A stretch of DNA of 64,000 bases from Nostoc desertorum CM1-VF14 (lineage in GTDB: Bacteria; Cyanobacteriota; Cyanobacteriia; Cyanobacteriales; Nostocaceae): positions 1-64,000 of the forward strand of contig JAHHHR010000018.1 in assembly GCA_019359245.1 (NCBI GenBank), written 5' to 3'. The position numbers were made by a program, and so were the translations under genes. Positions within the stretch are counted from its first letter, which is position 1, and each line of letters starts with the position of its first letter. Below are positions 28,194 through 37,216 of this stretch, one piece after another. The notes beneath the pieces were generated by a model. It did not search any database, was not told the DNA's origin, and saw only the letters and a list, made by a program, of their open reading frames with translations.

Positions 28194-28369
28194 TTAGTTA
28201 AGAAAGAAATCAGGCGATAATGAAACTTTCCGGGTAAGGCGATTACCTATATAAGTTAAGTTCATTAATTGTTGGTGTAACTTAAGGTAGCGATCGCACC
28301 GTCGAGATTTAGCGATCGCTCTTTTAAAGAACTACAGAGGCGCACAGTACACAGAGGAAGAAGAGGGGC

Positions 28370-28401
28370 ATCGCATGCTGAAGATTTTGCAGGCGATCGC
28401 T
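28370..28401 (+). repeat. 32-bp direct repeat, left flank of toxin-antitoxin module
   Basis: Matches 29463-29494 at 30 of 32 positions (core CTGAAGATTTTGCAG). Both copies end in CGATCGCT, a HIP1-containing end. Confidence 0.9.
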
Positions 28402-28450
28402 TATTATAATTTTACTAGCATTAGTAATATAAGTTGCTCTATGAATTAAT

Positions 28451-28711
28451 ATGGAAACTAAAGAAATTCTCCAAGCACTCCCAAACCTGAGCATAAGCGA
28501 TCGCCTGAAGATAGCTGAGTCAGCCCTGCAATTAGTTCTTCAAGAAAAACACTCACTTACCAAAGATGAGCAAAAACGCCAATTAACACTAGCTGCAATG
28601 ACAGCTATTGCAGATTATGCACCTGGTAGTGAATTAAGTACATTCTCAAACTTAGAGGGAGAAGACTTTTGCTATTATCCAGATGAAAACTTCTACAACT
28701 CAGGGAATTAG
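28451..28711 (+). CDS. Hypothetical protein in a toxin-antitoxin unit, 86 aa
   Basis: 86 residues. The N-terminal helix-turn region EILQALPNLSISDRLKIAES resembles short antitoxin-like cyanobacterial proteins. The C-terminus is acidic and Tyr-rich (DFCYYPDENFYN). It ends 10 bp before the next gene, whose Shine-Dalgarno GGAG overlaps its stop codon, so it is the first gene of a three-gene unit. No good ribosome site is visible before ATG 28451. A role as a second antitoxin or regulator is only inferred from position. Confidence 0.7.
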   Translation: METKEILQALPNLSISDRLKIAESALQLVLQEKHSLTKDEQKRQLTLAAMTAIADYAPGSELSTFSNLEGEDFCYYPDENFYNSGN

Positions 28712-28721
28712 GAGACAACAA

Positions 28722-29000
28722 ATGATCATACAGCTACAATTGAAACCAGAAATAGAGGCTCGTCTCATTGCTGAAGCTGCTGCACAAGGTTTATCAGTAG
28801 AAGCTTATCTTGCATCTCTGATTGAAAACAGTTTAACGAGCCATGAAGAAAGTTTTCTTTATCAAGTATCAACTCATGAAGAATGGGAAGCTATATTAAC
28901 AGATTTAATAAATAGTCCTGCTTTTTCTTTAGCGCCAGTACTTTCAGACGGAGCGATTAGTCGAGAGAGTATTTACACCAGAGAAGATGAAATGTTATGA
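28722..29000 (+). CDS. Probable antitoxin of PIN toxin
   Basis: 92 residues from ATG 28722, chosen because GGAGACAACA precedes it; an upstream in-frame ATG at 28683 lies inside the previous gene. The start MIIQLQLKPEIEARLIAEA followed by AQGLSVEAYLASLIE has the beta-strand plus two-helix plan of ribbon-helix-helix antitoxins. The C-terminal part (GAISRESIYTREDEML) would be the toxin-binding tail. Its stop overlaps the toxin start by four bases (ATGA), which suggests translational coupling. Confidence 0.78.
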   Translation: MIIQLQLKPEIEARLIAEAAAQGLSVEAYLASLIENSLTSHEESFLYQVSTHEEWEAILTDLINSPAFSLAPVLSDGAISRESIYTREDEML

Positions 29001-29446
29001 GTTATTTGGTGGATACTAATATTTTGCTGCGTTTGGTGCAGAAGAATAGCCCAATGCACTTTGATACTCAAAGAGCCATATTGATGCTCAAGAGACAAGG
29101 GGAACTATTATATATTATTCCACAGAATCTCATTGAGTTTTGGGCTGTTGCTACAAGATCAATTAATAGTAATGGTTTAGGTTTATCCACGGCTCAAGCA
29201 GTAGAAGAAACTGATAAACTTAAGAAGATATTTATACTACACCTTGATATACCTGCTATTTTTAGTGAATGGGAATCTCTAATTATTAAATACCAAGTCA
29301 TGGGAAAAAAGGTGCATGATGCACGTTTAGTTGCGGCGATGATAACACACCAGATTACACATCTACTTACATTTAATATTGATGACTTTAAACGTTTTTC
29401 TGAAATTGTAGTTGTTGATCCACGCAGTATTACACTACAATCTTAA
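28997..29446 (+). CDS. PIN-domain ribonuclease toxin (VapC-like)
   Basis: 149 residues with the PIN metal-binding acidic set: D6 (YLVDTNIL), E47 (NLIEFWAV), D108 (VHDARLVA) and D129/D130 (NIDDF). PIN toxins cleave RNA, often tRNA or rRNA, and are held inactive by a cognate antitoxin. The ATGA overlap with the preceding gene, which looks like an RHH antitoxin, supports a VapBC-type module. All catalytic residues are kept, so it should be active. Confidence 0.9.
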   Translation: MSYLVDTNILLRLVQKNSPMHFDTQRAILMLKRQGELLYIIPQNLIEFWAVATRSINSNGLGLSTAQAVEETDKLKKIFILHLDIPAIFSEWESLIIKYQVMGKKVHDARLVAAMITHQITHLLTFNIDDFKRFSEIVVVDPRSITLQS

Positions 29447-29462
29447 TTATATTGCCAGAGCG

Positions 29463-29494
29463 ATCGCACGCTGAAGATTTTGCAGACGATCGCT
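29463..29494 (+). repeat. 32-bp direct repeat, right flank of toxin-antitoxin module
   Basis: Partner of 28370-28401 with two mismatches. Together they bracket 1.06 kb holding only the three toxin-antitoxin genes. Confidence 0.9.
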
Positions 29495-29571
29495 CTTTTT
29501 AACGAACCACTCCAGGCACAGAGGACACAGAGAGAGGAGAGGGCGATCACCTTTTTTAAACGAGCCACAAA

Positions 29572-30321
29572 CTACGCAAATAATGGTTTTTCCGCTATTT
29601 TAGTAGCAATTGATCTACCAATATTATGGAAATATTCACTTGTTACACCTATAGCTACAGGATGTTTAGCTATAACAAACACAGTCTGACTATTTTTACA
29701 AATTAAGAAACCTTCTGAAGTTGCTGAAAACTCAACATCAGTTATTGTTCTCCAAAAAGATTCATATCCTATACCATAGAAAACAACAGCTTTAGGTTGA
29801 TGTTCTTTTATTCTTTGACTAATATGATTTATTCGCTTTTCTAGACAATAATTTTCATAAGTATCTCTATTAGATAAAAAAGTAAGCTTAGAATATTCAC
29901 CATATATCCAATGTTTAAGAGATGGTGAGGGTAAAGGTAATAATTCTAACAAACAAGTCTCTTTATCTTTTCTACCTAGTTCCTCTATTTGATATTTACG
30001 AATATCTTCTAGGTCAATATTATCTTTTCCTTTAGCACTCAATATAATACGAATTAATGTCCTCCAGACTGGCACATCCAATTTTGCACCTGGTTTGAAA
30101 CTCGCCCCATATCCGATAGCTTCATGATATTCTGCAATATCTTCTATTTCCTTCTGTTCTCTCTCTGACCATTTTTCTATTCTTTTATTAATTTCGTTAA
30201 AATCTCCTCCTGCTTCTTCTATACCAATAAACCAATAATTTCCTTTATAATTACCATATCCATAAAATGTATCGATTCTTCTTTTTAGAAGCTCATCATT
30301 AAAAAAATCTTGACTTAACAT
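29572..30321 (-). CDS. Hypothetical protein, possibly uracil-DNA glycosylase-like fold
   Basis: 249 residues, Lys/Glu/Ile-rich. Two blocks stand out: YWFIGIEEAGGDF (29-41) near the N-terminus and FVIAKHPVAIGVTSEYF near the C-terminus, with KAVVFYGIGYESFW between them. This order (small-residue loop after a strand; His-Pro near the end) recalls uracil-DNA glycosylase superfamily proteins, but the likeness is by eye and weak. It lies next to the PIN module and downstream of pntB, with a terminator in between. The codon use is AT-rich compared with its neighbours. Confidence 0.65.
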   Translation of the reverse strand: MLSQDFFNDELLKRRIDTFYGYGNYKGNYWFIGIEEAGGDFNEINKRIEKWSEREQKEIEDIAEYHEAIGYGASFKPGAKLDVPVWRTLIRIILSAKGKDNIDLEDIRKYQIEELGRKDKETCLLELLPLPSPSLKHWIYGEYSKLTFLSNRDTYENYCLEKRINHISQRIKEHQPKAVVFYGIGYESFWRTITDVEFSATSEGFLICKNSQTVFVIAKHPVAIGVTSEYFHNIGRSIATKIAEKPLFA

Positions 30322-30487
30322 AACTCTATTATTTTACTTGAAAAATTAAAATTTGTTAGTCAAAAGTAATTGAGTATACATGGAATGTCAAGTAAAATAA
30401 CCAAACTGAAAATTTTCCTAAATTATCAACTTTATAATAAATAAACTTTCTATTCTTTGTACCTTTACGTTAGATGTAATTTTTTAA

Positions 30488-30529
30488 CAAAAAAACTTGC
30501 CTTAGAAGCATCATACCCCCAAGGCAAGC
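30488..30529 (-). terminator. Rho-independent terminator of the pnt operon
   Basis: CTTGCCTT (30496-30503) pairs with AAGGCAAG (30521-30528). On the minus strand it is followed by seven T (30489-30495). It lies about 50 bp past the pntB stop. Confidence 0.88.
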
Positions 30530-30580
30530 CAACTCTCTAATTGTTTCTTTAATCCGCGCTCTTTGTGCCTCTGCGGTTCG

Positions 30581-31987
30581 TTAAAGTTGCTTCACTTCCG
30601 AAACCAACTTCGCCACCATATCTTTCGCACTACCAAAAAGCATCGTAGTTTTATCTTTGTAGAACAACTCATTATCTACACCGGCAAAACCCGTACTCAT
30701 CCCACGCTTAATTACAATCGTCTGCTTCGCCCGATCAACTTCCAAAATCGGCATACCATAAATCGGACTATTTGTATCACTCCGCGCCGCCGGATTTACT
30801 ACATCATTTGCCCCAATTACTAAAGCCACATCCGCTTGATCGAACTGGGGATTAATATCATCCATGTCGTACAACTGCGTATAAGGCACATTTGCCTCTG
30901 CCAACAACACATTCATGTGCCCCGGCATTCTACCAGCAACGGGGTGAATGGCATACTTGACATCAACGCCCATTTTTTCTAACTGATCTGACAATTCCCG
31001 GACGCTATGTTGCGCTTGGGCAACTGCCATACCATAACCAGGCACAATTACCACAGAACGGGCATAACCCAACATCATCGCTCCTTCTTCAGGATCGATG
31101 CTGCGGACGCTTTGATCGGTTGCACCACCACTAGCAGCACCACCACCCGAACTAGAACCTGTACCAAAAGCGCTGAACAGCACACTAAATAAGGAGCGGT
31201 TCATCGCCTTACACATAATCTCGGTAAGGATTAAGCCCGATGCTCCTACCAAAGCACCAGCGATGATTAACATATTGTTCATCACCACGAAACCAGCCGC
31301 CGCCGCCGCCACACCTGACAACGAGTTCAACAGCGAGATTACTACTGGCATATCCCCACCACCAATGGGGATGACGAACATCACGCCCAGCACCAATGAA
31401 ACACCAACCACTCCCAAGAATATGGGTAAGCTATCGGGTGTGATGATTAAATAGGCACTACCTACTATATAAGCACCCAGAAGCAAGAGGTTAAATGGTT
31501 GCTGGAATGGAAATGTAATCGGAGAACCGCTAATTAAACCTTGCAATTTGGCAAAGGCTAAAAAACTACCTGTGAAGGTAATACCACCGATTAACACATC
31601 CAATAGTATGGAAATGTTCACATCTAGGGGTATCGGCTGCGAACTATCTAATAACCGCCAGAATTCAGCAACAGCTACTAGTGCCGAAGCTGCACCACCC
31701 AAACCGTTGAGTAAACCCACCATTTGGGGCATTTCGGTCATTTGGACTTTGTAGGCAACGATCGCACCAATTCCTGATCCAATCGCCAAGCCCAACAATA
31801 TCATCTCGTAGTTCAACACATGCTGATCTAGCATTGTTGCTGCGATCGCCAGCAGCATCCCCACAGCCGCTACAATATTACCGTTTCTCGCTGTAGCAGG
31901 TGATCCCAGCTTCTTCAAGCCCAGAATGAATAACGATGCAGCGACTAAGTACGTCAGCTGAATGCCAGTTGGTAAAAAGTCGCTCAC
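30581..31987 (-). CDS. pntB: NAD(P) transhydrogenase subunit beta
   Basis: 468 residues: about nine membrane helices (1-270) then a Gly-rich segment (SSSGGGAASGGA) and the NADP(H)-binding domain III (VIVPGYGMAVAQAQ, LVIGANDVVNPAA). It transfers hydride between NAD(H) and NADP(H), coupled to proton movement across the membrane, in complex with the two alpha polypeptides. It starts at GTG 31987, overlapping the pntAB stop by four bases (GTGA), so it is translationally coupled. Confidence 0.96.
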   Translation of the reverse strand: MSDFLPTGIQLTYLVAASLFILGLKKLGSPATARNGNIVAAVGMLLAIAATMLDQHVLNYEMILLGLAIGSGIGAIVAYKVQMTEMPQMVGLLNGLGGAASALVAVAEFWRLLDSSQPIPLDVNISILLDVLIGGITFTGSFLAFAKLQGLISGSPITFPFQQPFNLLLLGAYIVGSAYLIITPDSLPIFLGVVGVSLVLGVMFVIPIGGGDMPVVISLLNSLSGVAAAAAGFVVMNNMLIIAGALVGASGLILTEIMCKAMNRSLFSVLFSAFGTGSSSGGGAASGGATDQSVRSIDPEEGAMMLGYARSVVIVPGYGMAVAQAQHSVRELSDQLEKMGVDVKYAIHPVAGRMPGHMNVLLAEANVPYTQLYDMDDINPQFDQADVALVIGANDVVNPAARSDTNSPIYGMPILEVDRAKQTIVIKRGMSTGFAGVDNELFYKDKTTMLFGSAKDMVAKLVSEVKQL

Positions 31988-32277
31988 GCCTTAATCTCCT
32001 TCTTCTTGAACATTTGCAACATTCTGTCTGTCACTAAAAAACCACCCACAACGTTGACTGTTGCCAATACCACAGCAATCAAACCGAGAATTACGGACAC
32101 ACTTGTGTCTCTTGCACCAGCAGCAACTATTGCTCCAAGTACCGCAATGCCAGAAATCGCGTTTGAGCCTGACATTAAGGGTGTGTGTAGAGTCGGTGGT
32201 ATTTTGTTGATGACTTCAAAGCCGATAAAAGATGCCAAAACAAATACAAACAAAGCAGCAAGTAATGCCTCTGTCAT
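31984..32277 (-). CDS. pntAB: NAD(P) transhydrogenase subunit alpha, part 2
   Basis: 97 residues with three membrane helices; PPTLHTPLMSGSNAISGI (26-43) is the family signature. The start at 32277 (MTEALLAALFVF) is chosen over an upstream one at 32307 because AAGGAG lies upstream of 32277. In cyanobacteria the alpha subunit is split into a soluble NAD-binding part and this membrane part, as in Rhodospirillum. It lies between pntAA and pntB in one operon. Confidence 0.94.
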   Translation of the reverse strand: MTEALLAALFVFVLASFIGFEVINKIPPTLHTPLMSGSNAISGIAVLGAIVAAGARDTSVSVILGLIAVVLATVNVVGGFLVTDRMLQMFKKKEIKA

Positions 32278-32369
32278 GAAATAAAAACTCCTTGTGTAAA
32301 TGGGCATGGGGCATGGAGCATTGGTTCTTCTCCCTTATCTCCCCTTACTTCCCCTGCTCCCTCATCTCC

Positions 32370-33542
32370 CTAATTAACCGCCGGTTGTTGAGTAGTCAAA
32401 GCTTGTAGCGCATCCCGCACTCGTTGATTGCGAATTTCACCAGCATGGGTAACGCAAGCTGCATCAACGATGTCGTCGCCAAAATCAACCTGCAAAGTTT
32501 TGTCTTTAATTAGCAGTTGCATCAATGACGTAACGTTCTTGGCATACAATTGGCTGGCGTGAATTGGCATCGATGATGGGAGATTAATGGGGCCGATAAT
32601 TGTTACGCCGTTCCATACAATATCTTTACCGGGTTCGGTGCACGCGCAGTTACCACCCTGTTCAGCGGCCAAATCTACAATCACTGAACCTGGTTTCATC
32701 TGTGCCACCATTTCTTCTGTGACGAGCCGTGGTGCTTGTCTTCCAGGAACTTGGGCGGTGGTAATTACGACATCAGAATTTTTGATGTGTTCAGCAACAA
32801 CTTCTTGAGTACGTTGTTTGCTAGCTTCAGAGATTTCCTTGGCGTAACCACCTGCGGCGACGGTTTCTTCGTCTAATTTGACTTCAACAAATTTTGCCCC
32901 TAAGCTTTGCACTTCTTCTTTAACGGCGGGACGGATATCAAAGGCTTCTACTACTGCTCCCAAGCGTCTGGCGGTAGCGATCGCTTGCAATCCGGCTACA
33001 CCAGCACCCATAATAAATACTTTCGCTGGAGCGATCGTGCCTGCGGCTGTGGTTAACATCGGGAAATATTTCGGTAATGCAGCTGCGGCAATTAACACTG
33101 CTTTATAACCTGCTAATGAAGCTTGCGAGGACAAAGCATCCATACTTTGCGCCCTGGTAGTACGGGGAATCATTTCCATACTCAAGGCTGTGACTTTCCG
33201 ATTTGCTAGTTGCTGTGCTACAACAGGATTTCCCAAAGGATTGAGGAAACTGACTAATACAGCTCCTTCCTTCAACAAATCAACTTCTGAGCGCCCATCT
33301 TCTCGTTCTTGAGGTGGACTGACTTTCAGCAGAATATCTGTTTCGCCCCATAATTTGGCAGTATCGCTGATTATTGTGGCTCCTGCTGCTTCATAGTCAG
33401 GATCCTTGAAAAAAGATCGCTCTCCTGCACCTGTTTCCACCCAAACTTCCAAACCTTGTTTTACCAATCGAGCAACAGTGTCAGGAATTAATGCCACACG
33501 ACGTTCACAAACTTCAATTTCTTTAGCAACTGCTATTCTCAT
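32370..33542 (-). CDS. pntAA: NAD(P) transhydrogenase subunit alpha, part 1
   Basis: 390 residues from ATG 33542 (MRIAVAKEIEVCERRVALIP), chosen because CAGGAG sits 5-6 bases upstream; the longer frame to 33578 adds 12 unlikely residues. This is the NAD(H)-binding domain I, related to alanine dehydrogenase: the Rossmann site is IMGAGVAGLQAIATARRLGA, with EAFDIR at the end of the second strand. The soluble protein docks onto the PntAB/PntB membrane part. It is the first gene of the operon. Confidence 0.95.
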   Translation of the reverse strand: MRIAVAKEIEVCERRVALIPDTVARLVKQGLEVWVETGAGERSFFKDPDYEAAGATIISDTAKLWGETDILLKVSPPQEREDGRSEVDLLKEGAVLVSFLNPLGNPVVAQQLANRKVTALSMEMIPRTTRAQSMDALSSQASLAGYKAVLIAAAALPKYFPMLTTAAGTIAPAKVFIMGAGVAGLQAIATARRLGAVVEAFDIRPAVKEEVQSLGAKFVEVKLDEETVAAGGYAKEISEASKQRTQEVVAEHIKNSDVVITTAQVPGRQAPRLVTEEMVAQMKPGSVIVDLAAEQGGNCACTEPGKDIVWNGVTIIGPINLPSSMPIHASQLYAKNVTSLMQLLIKDKTLQVDFGDDIVDAACVTHAGEIRNQRVRDALQALTTQQPAVN

Positions 33543-34304
33543 GAAATCTCCTGAAGATAAATACCTAATCTCTGCCAAGTAAGCGATTGTCTAGATGAGG
33601 GATATCCCGCACTCATAGTACTTAGACGGCAAAATCAGCCATGACTTTATACTTGTAGATTGAACCTTGAAACTTTCCTCTCCCACTCTTAGCTATCCAG
33701 GCAAAGCCTGACTTTGCCGTTCGCAGATGTCATATTCTCAGATAGTTGCAAACAGGGTTACGTATTGCACATCCTAAATTGATTCCCAAATTTTGCATCT
33801 TTATCTTCAGCTTGTTTTCGGGATTGAGAAATTTTAGTATTCCTTTCTTATAGAGTAATATTGACAAAATTTTGAAAGCTTTATAATTTCCCAATCAAAT
33901 TTTAATGATTACGACTTCGATTCCAACTCATTTTAATCAATTTAGCCCAACTTAACTGGCGATCGCTGATGCCACACCTCAATTTTTATAACAAAATTCT
34001 CAAATTTAGATACACTTATACATATTTAGAAACACAATCTAATCCCAACTGTATTTCTATTTAGTTCAAAATTTTACCAACCTAGTCATCAACTCAGCAG
34101 CCTGTAAGGGTAATAAACCAAATAGATTATATGTTAAATTTGCAACTAAGTAATATTGCTGTCCGCCCAAGCATCAAGGAGGATGGCACTTTTTATTGTT
34201 ACTGAACGTCAATTGTTAGGAAGTGAGTAGTAAACTTTAGTAACGAATACTAACACACGGTTATTTAGATAACAGATTTATATTTTGGTAGAGGAAGCCC
34301 AATT
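33543..34304. other. Divergent intergenic region pntAA / DUF2808 gene
   Basis: 762 bp between divergent genes, holding both promoters. It includes a small hairpin GGCAAAG-cctga-CTTTGCC near 33700-33720 and a HIP1-like site at 33959. No open frame of interest. Confidence 0.6.
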
Positions 34305-34820
34305 ATGCGACGTTTACTTTCCGCTTTAGCCGTGACTAGCTGTTTAATGACTGCATTTCCAGCCTTGACTTGGGCGCAAAGTCTACCTGGATTTACCCTG
34401 TTTAGCGGCATTAAATCCGAAAATCAACTCCCCTTCCGGTTAGATTTTGGTGGACAAGCTAATGGTTGGGATCGATATATATTAAGGATTCCAGCGAAAA
34501 GAATGAAATTGGCAGTTGGTCAATTTGCCATTAACTATCCTGATTATTACAAAGGAACTTTTGACCAGAAAAAAATTGAAGTCCGAGTCAAAGGCAAAGC
34601 AGTTCCGCTTTCTGAGGTGAAGTGGGACAAAGAAGGTAAGCTAATTAATATTTTTCCCCAAGAGCCGGTGCCAGCAGGTAGCGCAGTTGAGGTAGTCTTG
34701 TCTAACGTGAAAAACCCAGCCTTCGGTGGAGTTTACTATTTTAACTGTCAAGTACTCTCTCCTGGTGATGTGCCACTATTGCGCTACCTGGGAACATGGA
34801 TTTTAAGCATTAATTCTTAA
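34305..34820 (+). CDS. DUF2808 exported protein
   Basis: 171 residues. A signal peptide (MRRLLSALAVTSCLMTAFPA with likely cleavage after TWAQ) precedes a DUF2808 domain of beta-rich character (RYILRIPAKRMKLAVGQFAI; YPDYYKGTFD; VPAGSAVEVVLSNVKNP). DUF2808 proteins are common and often multicopy in cyanobacteria, of unknown function and probably periplasmic. It lies 112 bp upstream of rpmH but is probably a separate unit. Confidence 0.9.
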   Translation: MRRLLSALAVTSCLMTAFPALTWAQSLPGFTLFSGIKSENQLPFRLDFGGQANGWDRYILRIPAKRMKLAVGQFAINYPDYYKGTFDQKKIEVRVKGKAVPLSEVKWDKEGKLINIFPQEPVPAGSAVEVVLSNVKNPAFGGVYYFNCQVLSPGDVPLLRYLGTWILSINS

Positions 34821-34932
34821 AGAGTGCTGAGTGGGTGTAAGCAATGCCCTATGCTCAATTCCCAATTCCCTAATAAAGTGATACAATTAGAGATTGTGAG
34901 TTTTTATAAAAATCACCTAAGAGGAGAACAGT

Positions 34933-35067
34933 ATGAAAAGAACATTGGGCGGTACTAGCCGTAAGAGAAAAAGAACTTCTGGTTTTCGCGCTAGGATGCG
35001 GACACCAGATGGCAGAAACGTGATTAGTGCTAGGAGAAAAAAAGGGCGTCACCGTTTGAGCGTTTAG
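34933..35067 (+). CDS. rpmH: 50S ribosomal protein L34
   Basis: 44 residues: MKRTLGGTSRKRKRTSGFRA then RMRTPDGRNVISARRKKGRH ending RLSV, the standard L34 sequence and length. It starts at ATG 34933 after GAGGAGAACA. First gene of the conserved rpmH-rnpA-yidC-jag block. A TACAAT (-10-like) hexamer lies near 34880. Confidence 0.98.
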   Translation: MKRTLGGTSRKRKRTSGFRARMRTPDGRNVISARRKKGRHRLSV

Positions 35068-35092
35068 GGCATATTGAGCTAAAAGAGCATCT

Positions 35093-35515
35093 GTGGCTTT
35101 GCCTAAAGCAAATCGGCTAAAATCCCGCAAGGATTTTCAGGCAGTTTTCCGGGAAGGGATTCGGCGTCATGGTTCTTATTTAACATTGAGAGCCTTAAAG
35201 CCTCCATGTTTAACAAAACCTTCTTTGGACACTGCCACTCAGACGACACTTGCAACTGACTCAGCACATCTTGCCAGTACGCGCATTGGCATTTCCATAA
35301 GCACAAAAGTAAGCAAAAGGGCAGTGGTTCGCAACCGAATCAAACGGCAAATTACTTCTGCTTTACATAATTTGCTGCCCAAATTATCACCAGGATGGCG
35401 GCTAGTGTTCATTGTCAAACCCACAGCAGCAGAATCTAAGTGCGTAAGCCCACAATTTCTGCAAGAATTAGAGCAGTTGTTGGCACAAGCTGAGGTGTTC
35501 GATGGGAATTCGTGA
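35093..35515 (+). CDS. rnpA: Ribonuclease P protein component
   Basis: 140 residues from GTG 35093. It has the N-terminal ANRLKSRKDFQAVFREG and the basic RNA-binding signature RAVVRNRIKRQI (about 78-89). The protein assists the RNase P RNA in 5' maturation of tRNA. It carries a 20-30 residue insert (about 35-60, Thr-rich) after the first helix, as in other heterocystous strains. It starts 25 bp after rpmH and overlaps the next gene by 14 bp. Confidence 0.95.
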   Translation: MALPKANRLKSRKDFQAVFREGIRRHGSYLTLRALKPPCLTKPSLDTATQTTLATDSAHLASTRIGISISTKVSKRAVVRNRIKRQITSALHNLLPKLSPGWRLVFIVKPTAAESKCVSPQFLQELEQLLAQAEVFDGNS

Positions 35516-35894
35516 AGATGTTTATTATGAAGGCGGCCCCCATATCGGGGATTTAATTGTCAACCTGTTGATTGGGCTAACTATTGTCGGGATACCATTA
35601 ACAGTCGGGGCAATTGTCAGGGCATTGTGGCTGCGTTTCCGCATCACCGATCGCCGAATTACCGTGACGGGAGGTTGGCAGGGACGCGATCGCACTGACA
35701 TAATTTATTCAGAAATCGTTAAAGTTGTCACAGTTCCCCGTGGCATTGGCTTATGGGGAGATATGGTGCTAACCCTAAGAAACGGCAGCCGTCTCGAACT
35801 GCGTGCAATTCCTAAGTTTCGGGAAGTCTATGACTACATCAACGAAAGAATTGCTGCGAAAAATCCCGAATATAGCGCTGCTGCTAACAAGTGA
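35502..35894 (+). CDS. PH domain-containing membrane protein
   Basis: 130 residues: one hydrophobic hairpin (18-45, LIVNLLIGLTIVGIPLTVGA) followed by a bacterial PH domain (TDRRITVTGG, IIYSEIVKVVTVPRG, LTLRNGSRLELRAIP). The gene is conserved between rnpA and yidC in cyanobacteria, and overlaps rnpA by 14 bp. A role in membrane protein biogenesis is suggested only by this position. Confidence 0.88.
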   Translation: MGIREDVYYEGGPHIGDLIVNLLIGLTIVGIPLTVGAIVRALWLRFRITDRRITVTGGWQGRDRTDIIYSEIVKVVTVPRGIGLWGDMVLTLRNGSRLELRAIPKFREVYDYINERIAAKNPEYSAAANK

Positions 35895-36064
35895 TGGGAG
35901 CAAGCAAGGGGAGATAAGGGAGAAAAACCAATGCCCAATACCCAATGCCTAATGCCCCATTTGAATGTGCGGCTATCCGTAGCGAAGGGTAGTCGCACAT
36001 AATTTATGATTTAGATAAACTTAGATTCAGTCAGTTTACAGTACCTCAGGTTGAATTCAGAATA

Positions 36065-37216
36065 ATGGATTTTGGTATCGGCTTTCTCTCGAACAACGTG
36101 ATGCTGCCAATCATAGATTTTTTCTATGGTATTGTGCCTAGCTACGGATTGGCGATCGTTGCTTTGACCCTGATAGTCCGCTTCGCGCTCTATCCCCTGA
36201 GTGCTGGCTCAATTCGCAATATGCGGAAAATGCGAATTGTACAACCTCTTATGCAGAAGCGGATGGCAGAAATCAAAGAGCGCTATAAGGATGAACCGCA
36301 AAAGCAGCAGGAGGAAATGGTCAATGTTCAAAAAGAATTTGGCAACCCCTTAGCAGGCTGTTTTCCATTACTAGTGCAAATGCCGGTTTTATTAGCGCTG
36401 TTTGCTACTTTGCGGGGTTCGCCTTTTGCAAGTGCGAACTACAGCGTTAACCTGCAAATTCTTCCCGCAGAACAAATCGAACAAATTCAACCGCAAGCCT
36501 TTGCCACTGCTCCTCAAAATATTTATATTGCTGATGGAGAACACGTTAAAGTAGCTGCAATCCTTCCTAGTGGTAACAAACTAGCGGTGGGAGAACAAAC
36601 TAAGATCCAATATCAGACCGTTCAGGGCAAACCATTTCAGGTACTCTTAGCAGAACACCCAGAAAATAAGCTGACTCCTGATTGGAAAGTCACCAAGGGT
36701 GAAGATAGGGTAAAAATTGATACCGATGGCAATTTAGAAGCTTTGCAGCCTGGAGAAGTCACTATTCAAGGGACAATTCCTGGACTAGCAGCAGACAAAG
36801 GCTTTCTATTTATTGATGCCTTAGGTAGGGTTGGCGCAACTGATCCAGATGGCACAATTCATTGGGATATTGTAGCCATGATCGTCTCCTTTGGAATCAG
36901 CCTTTATGTTAGCCAAATGCTTTCTGGGCAAAATTCCAGTGGTGGCAATCCGCAGCAGGATACAGTTAACAAAGTCACCCCAGTAATCTTTTCTGGGATG
37001 TTTTTGTTCTTCCCCTTACCAGCTGGGGTGCTGATGTATATGGTGATTGGTAATATTTTCCAAACTGCACAAACTTATCTTCTCTCCCGTGAACCTCTAC
37101 CAGAAGAATTGCAAAAAATCGTAGCAACCCAAGAGAAAGAAGCAGTAATCGCAGAACAAAAGGCATTGCCATTTGAACCAAAAAGTGCCAAGAAAAAGGC
37201 GACAGGGGGATCATGA
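36065..37216 (+). CDS. yidC: Membrane protein insertase YidC/Oxa1
   Basis: 383 residues. First helix at about 22-43 with conserved Arg (TLIVRFALYPLS), then the cytoplasmic coiled-coil loop (KRMAEIKERYKDEPQKQQEE), the NPLAGCFPLLVQMPVLLALF helix, a long extramembrane insert (about 125-260), and two final helices including FLFFPLPAGVLMYMVIGNIF. It inserts proteins into plasma and thylakoid membranes. The stop overlaps the jag start by four bases. Confidence 0.96.
   Translation: MDFGIGFLSNNVMLPIIDFFYGIVPSYGLAIVALTLIVRFALYPLSAGSIRNMRKMRIVQPLMQKRMAEIKERYKDEPQKQQEEMVNVQKEFGNPLAGCFPLLVQMPVLLALFATLRGSPFASANYSVNLQILPAEQIEQIQPQAFATAPQNIYIADGEHVKVAAILPSGNKLAVGEQTKIQYQTVQGKPFQVLLAEHPENKLTPDWKVTKGEDRVKIDTDGNLEALQPGEVTIQGTIPGLAADKGFLFIDALGRVGATDPDGTIHWDIVAMIVSFGISLYVSQMLSGQNSSGGNPQQDTVNKVTPVIFSGMFLFFPLPAGVLMYMVIGNIFQTAQTYLLSREPLPEELQKIVATQEKEAVIAEQKALPFEPKSAKKKATGGS

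Noticed and set aside
29480..29689. A 69-residue plus-strand frame
   Set aside because: Starts in the direct repeat and runs antisense into the 29572-30321 gene; no independent support.
33901..33925. T-loop-like CTTCGATTCC suggesting a tRNA
   Set aside because: No acceptor or anticodon arms can be formed around it.
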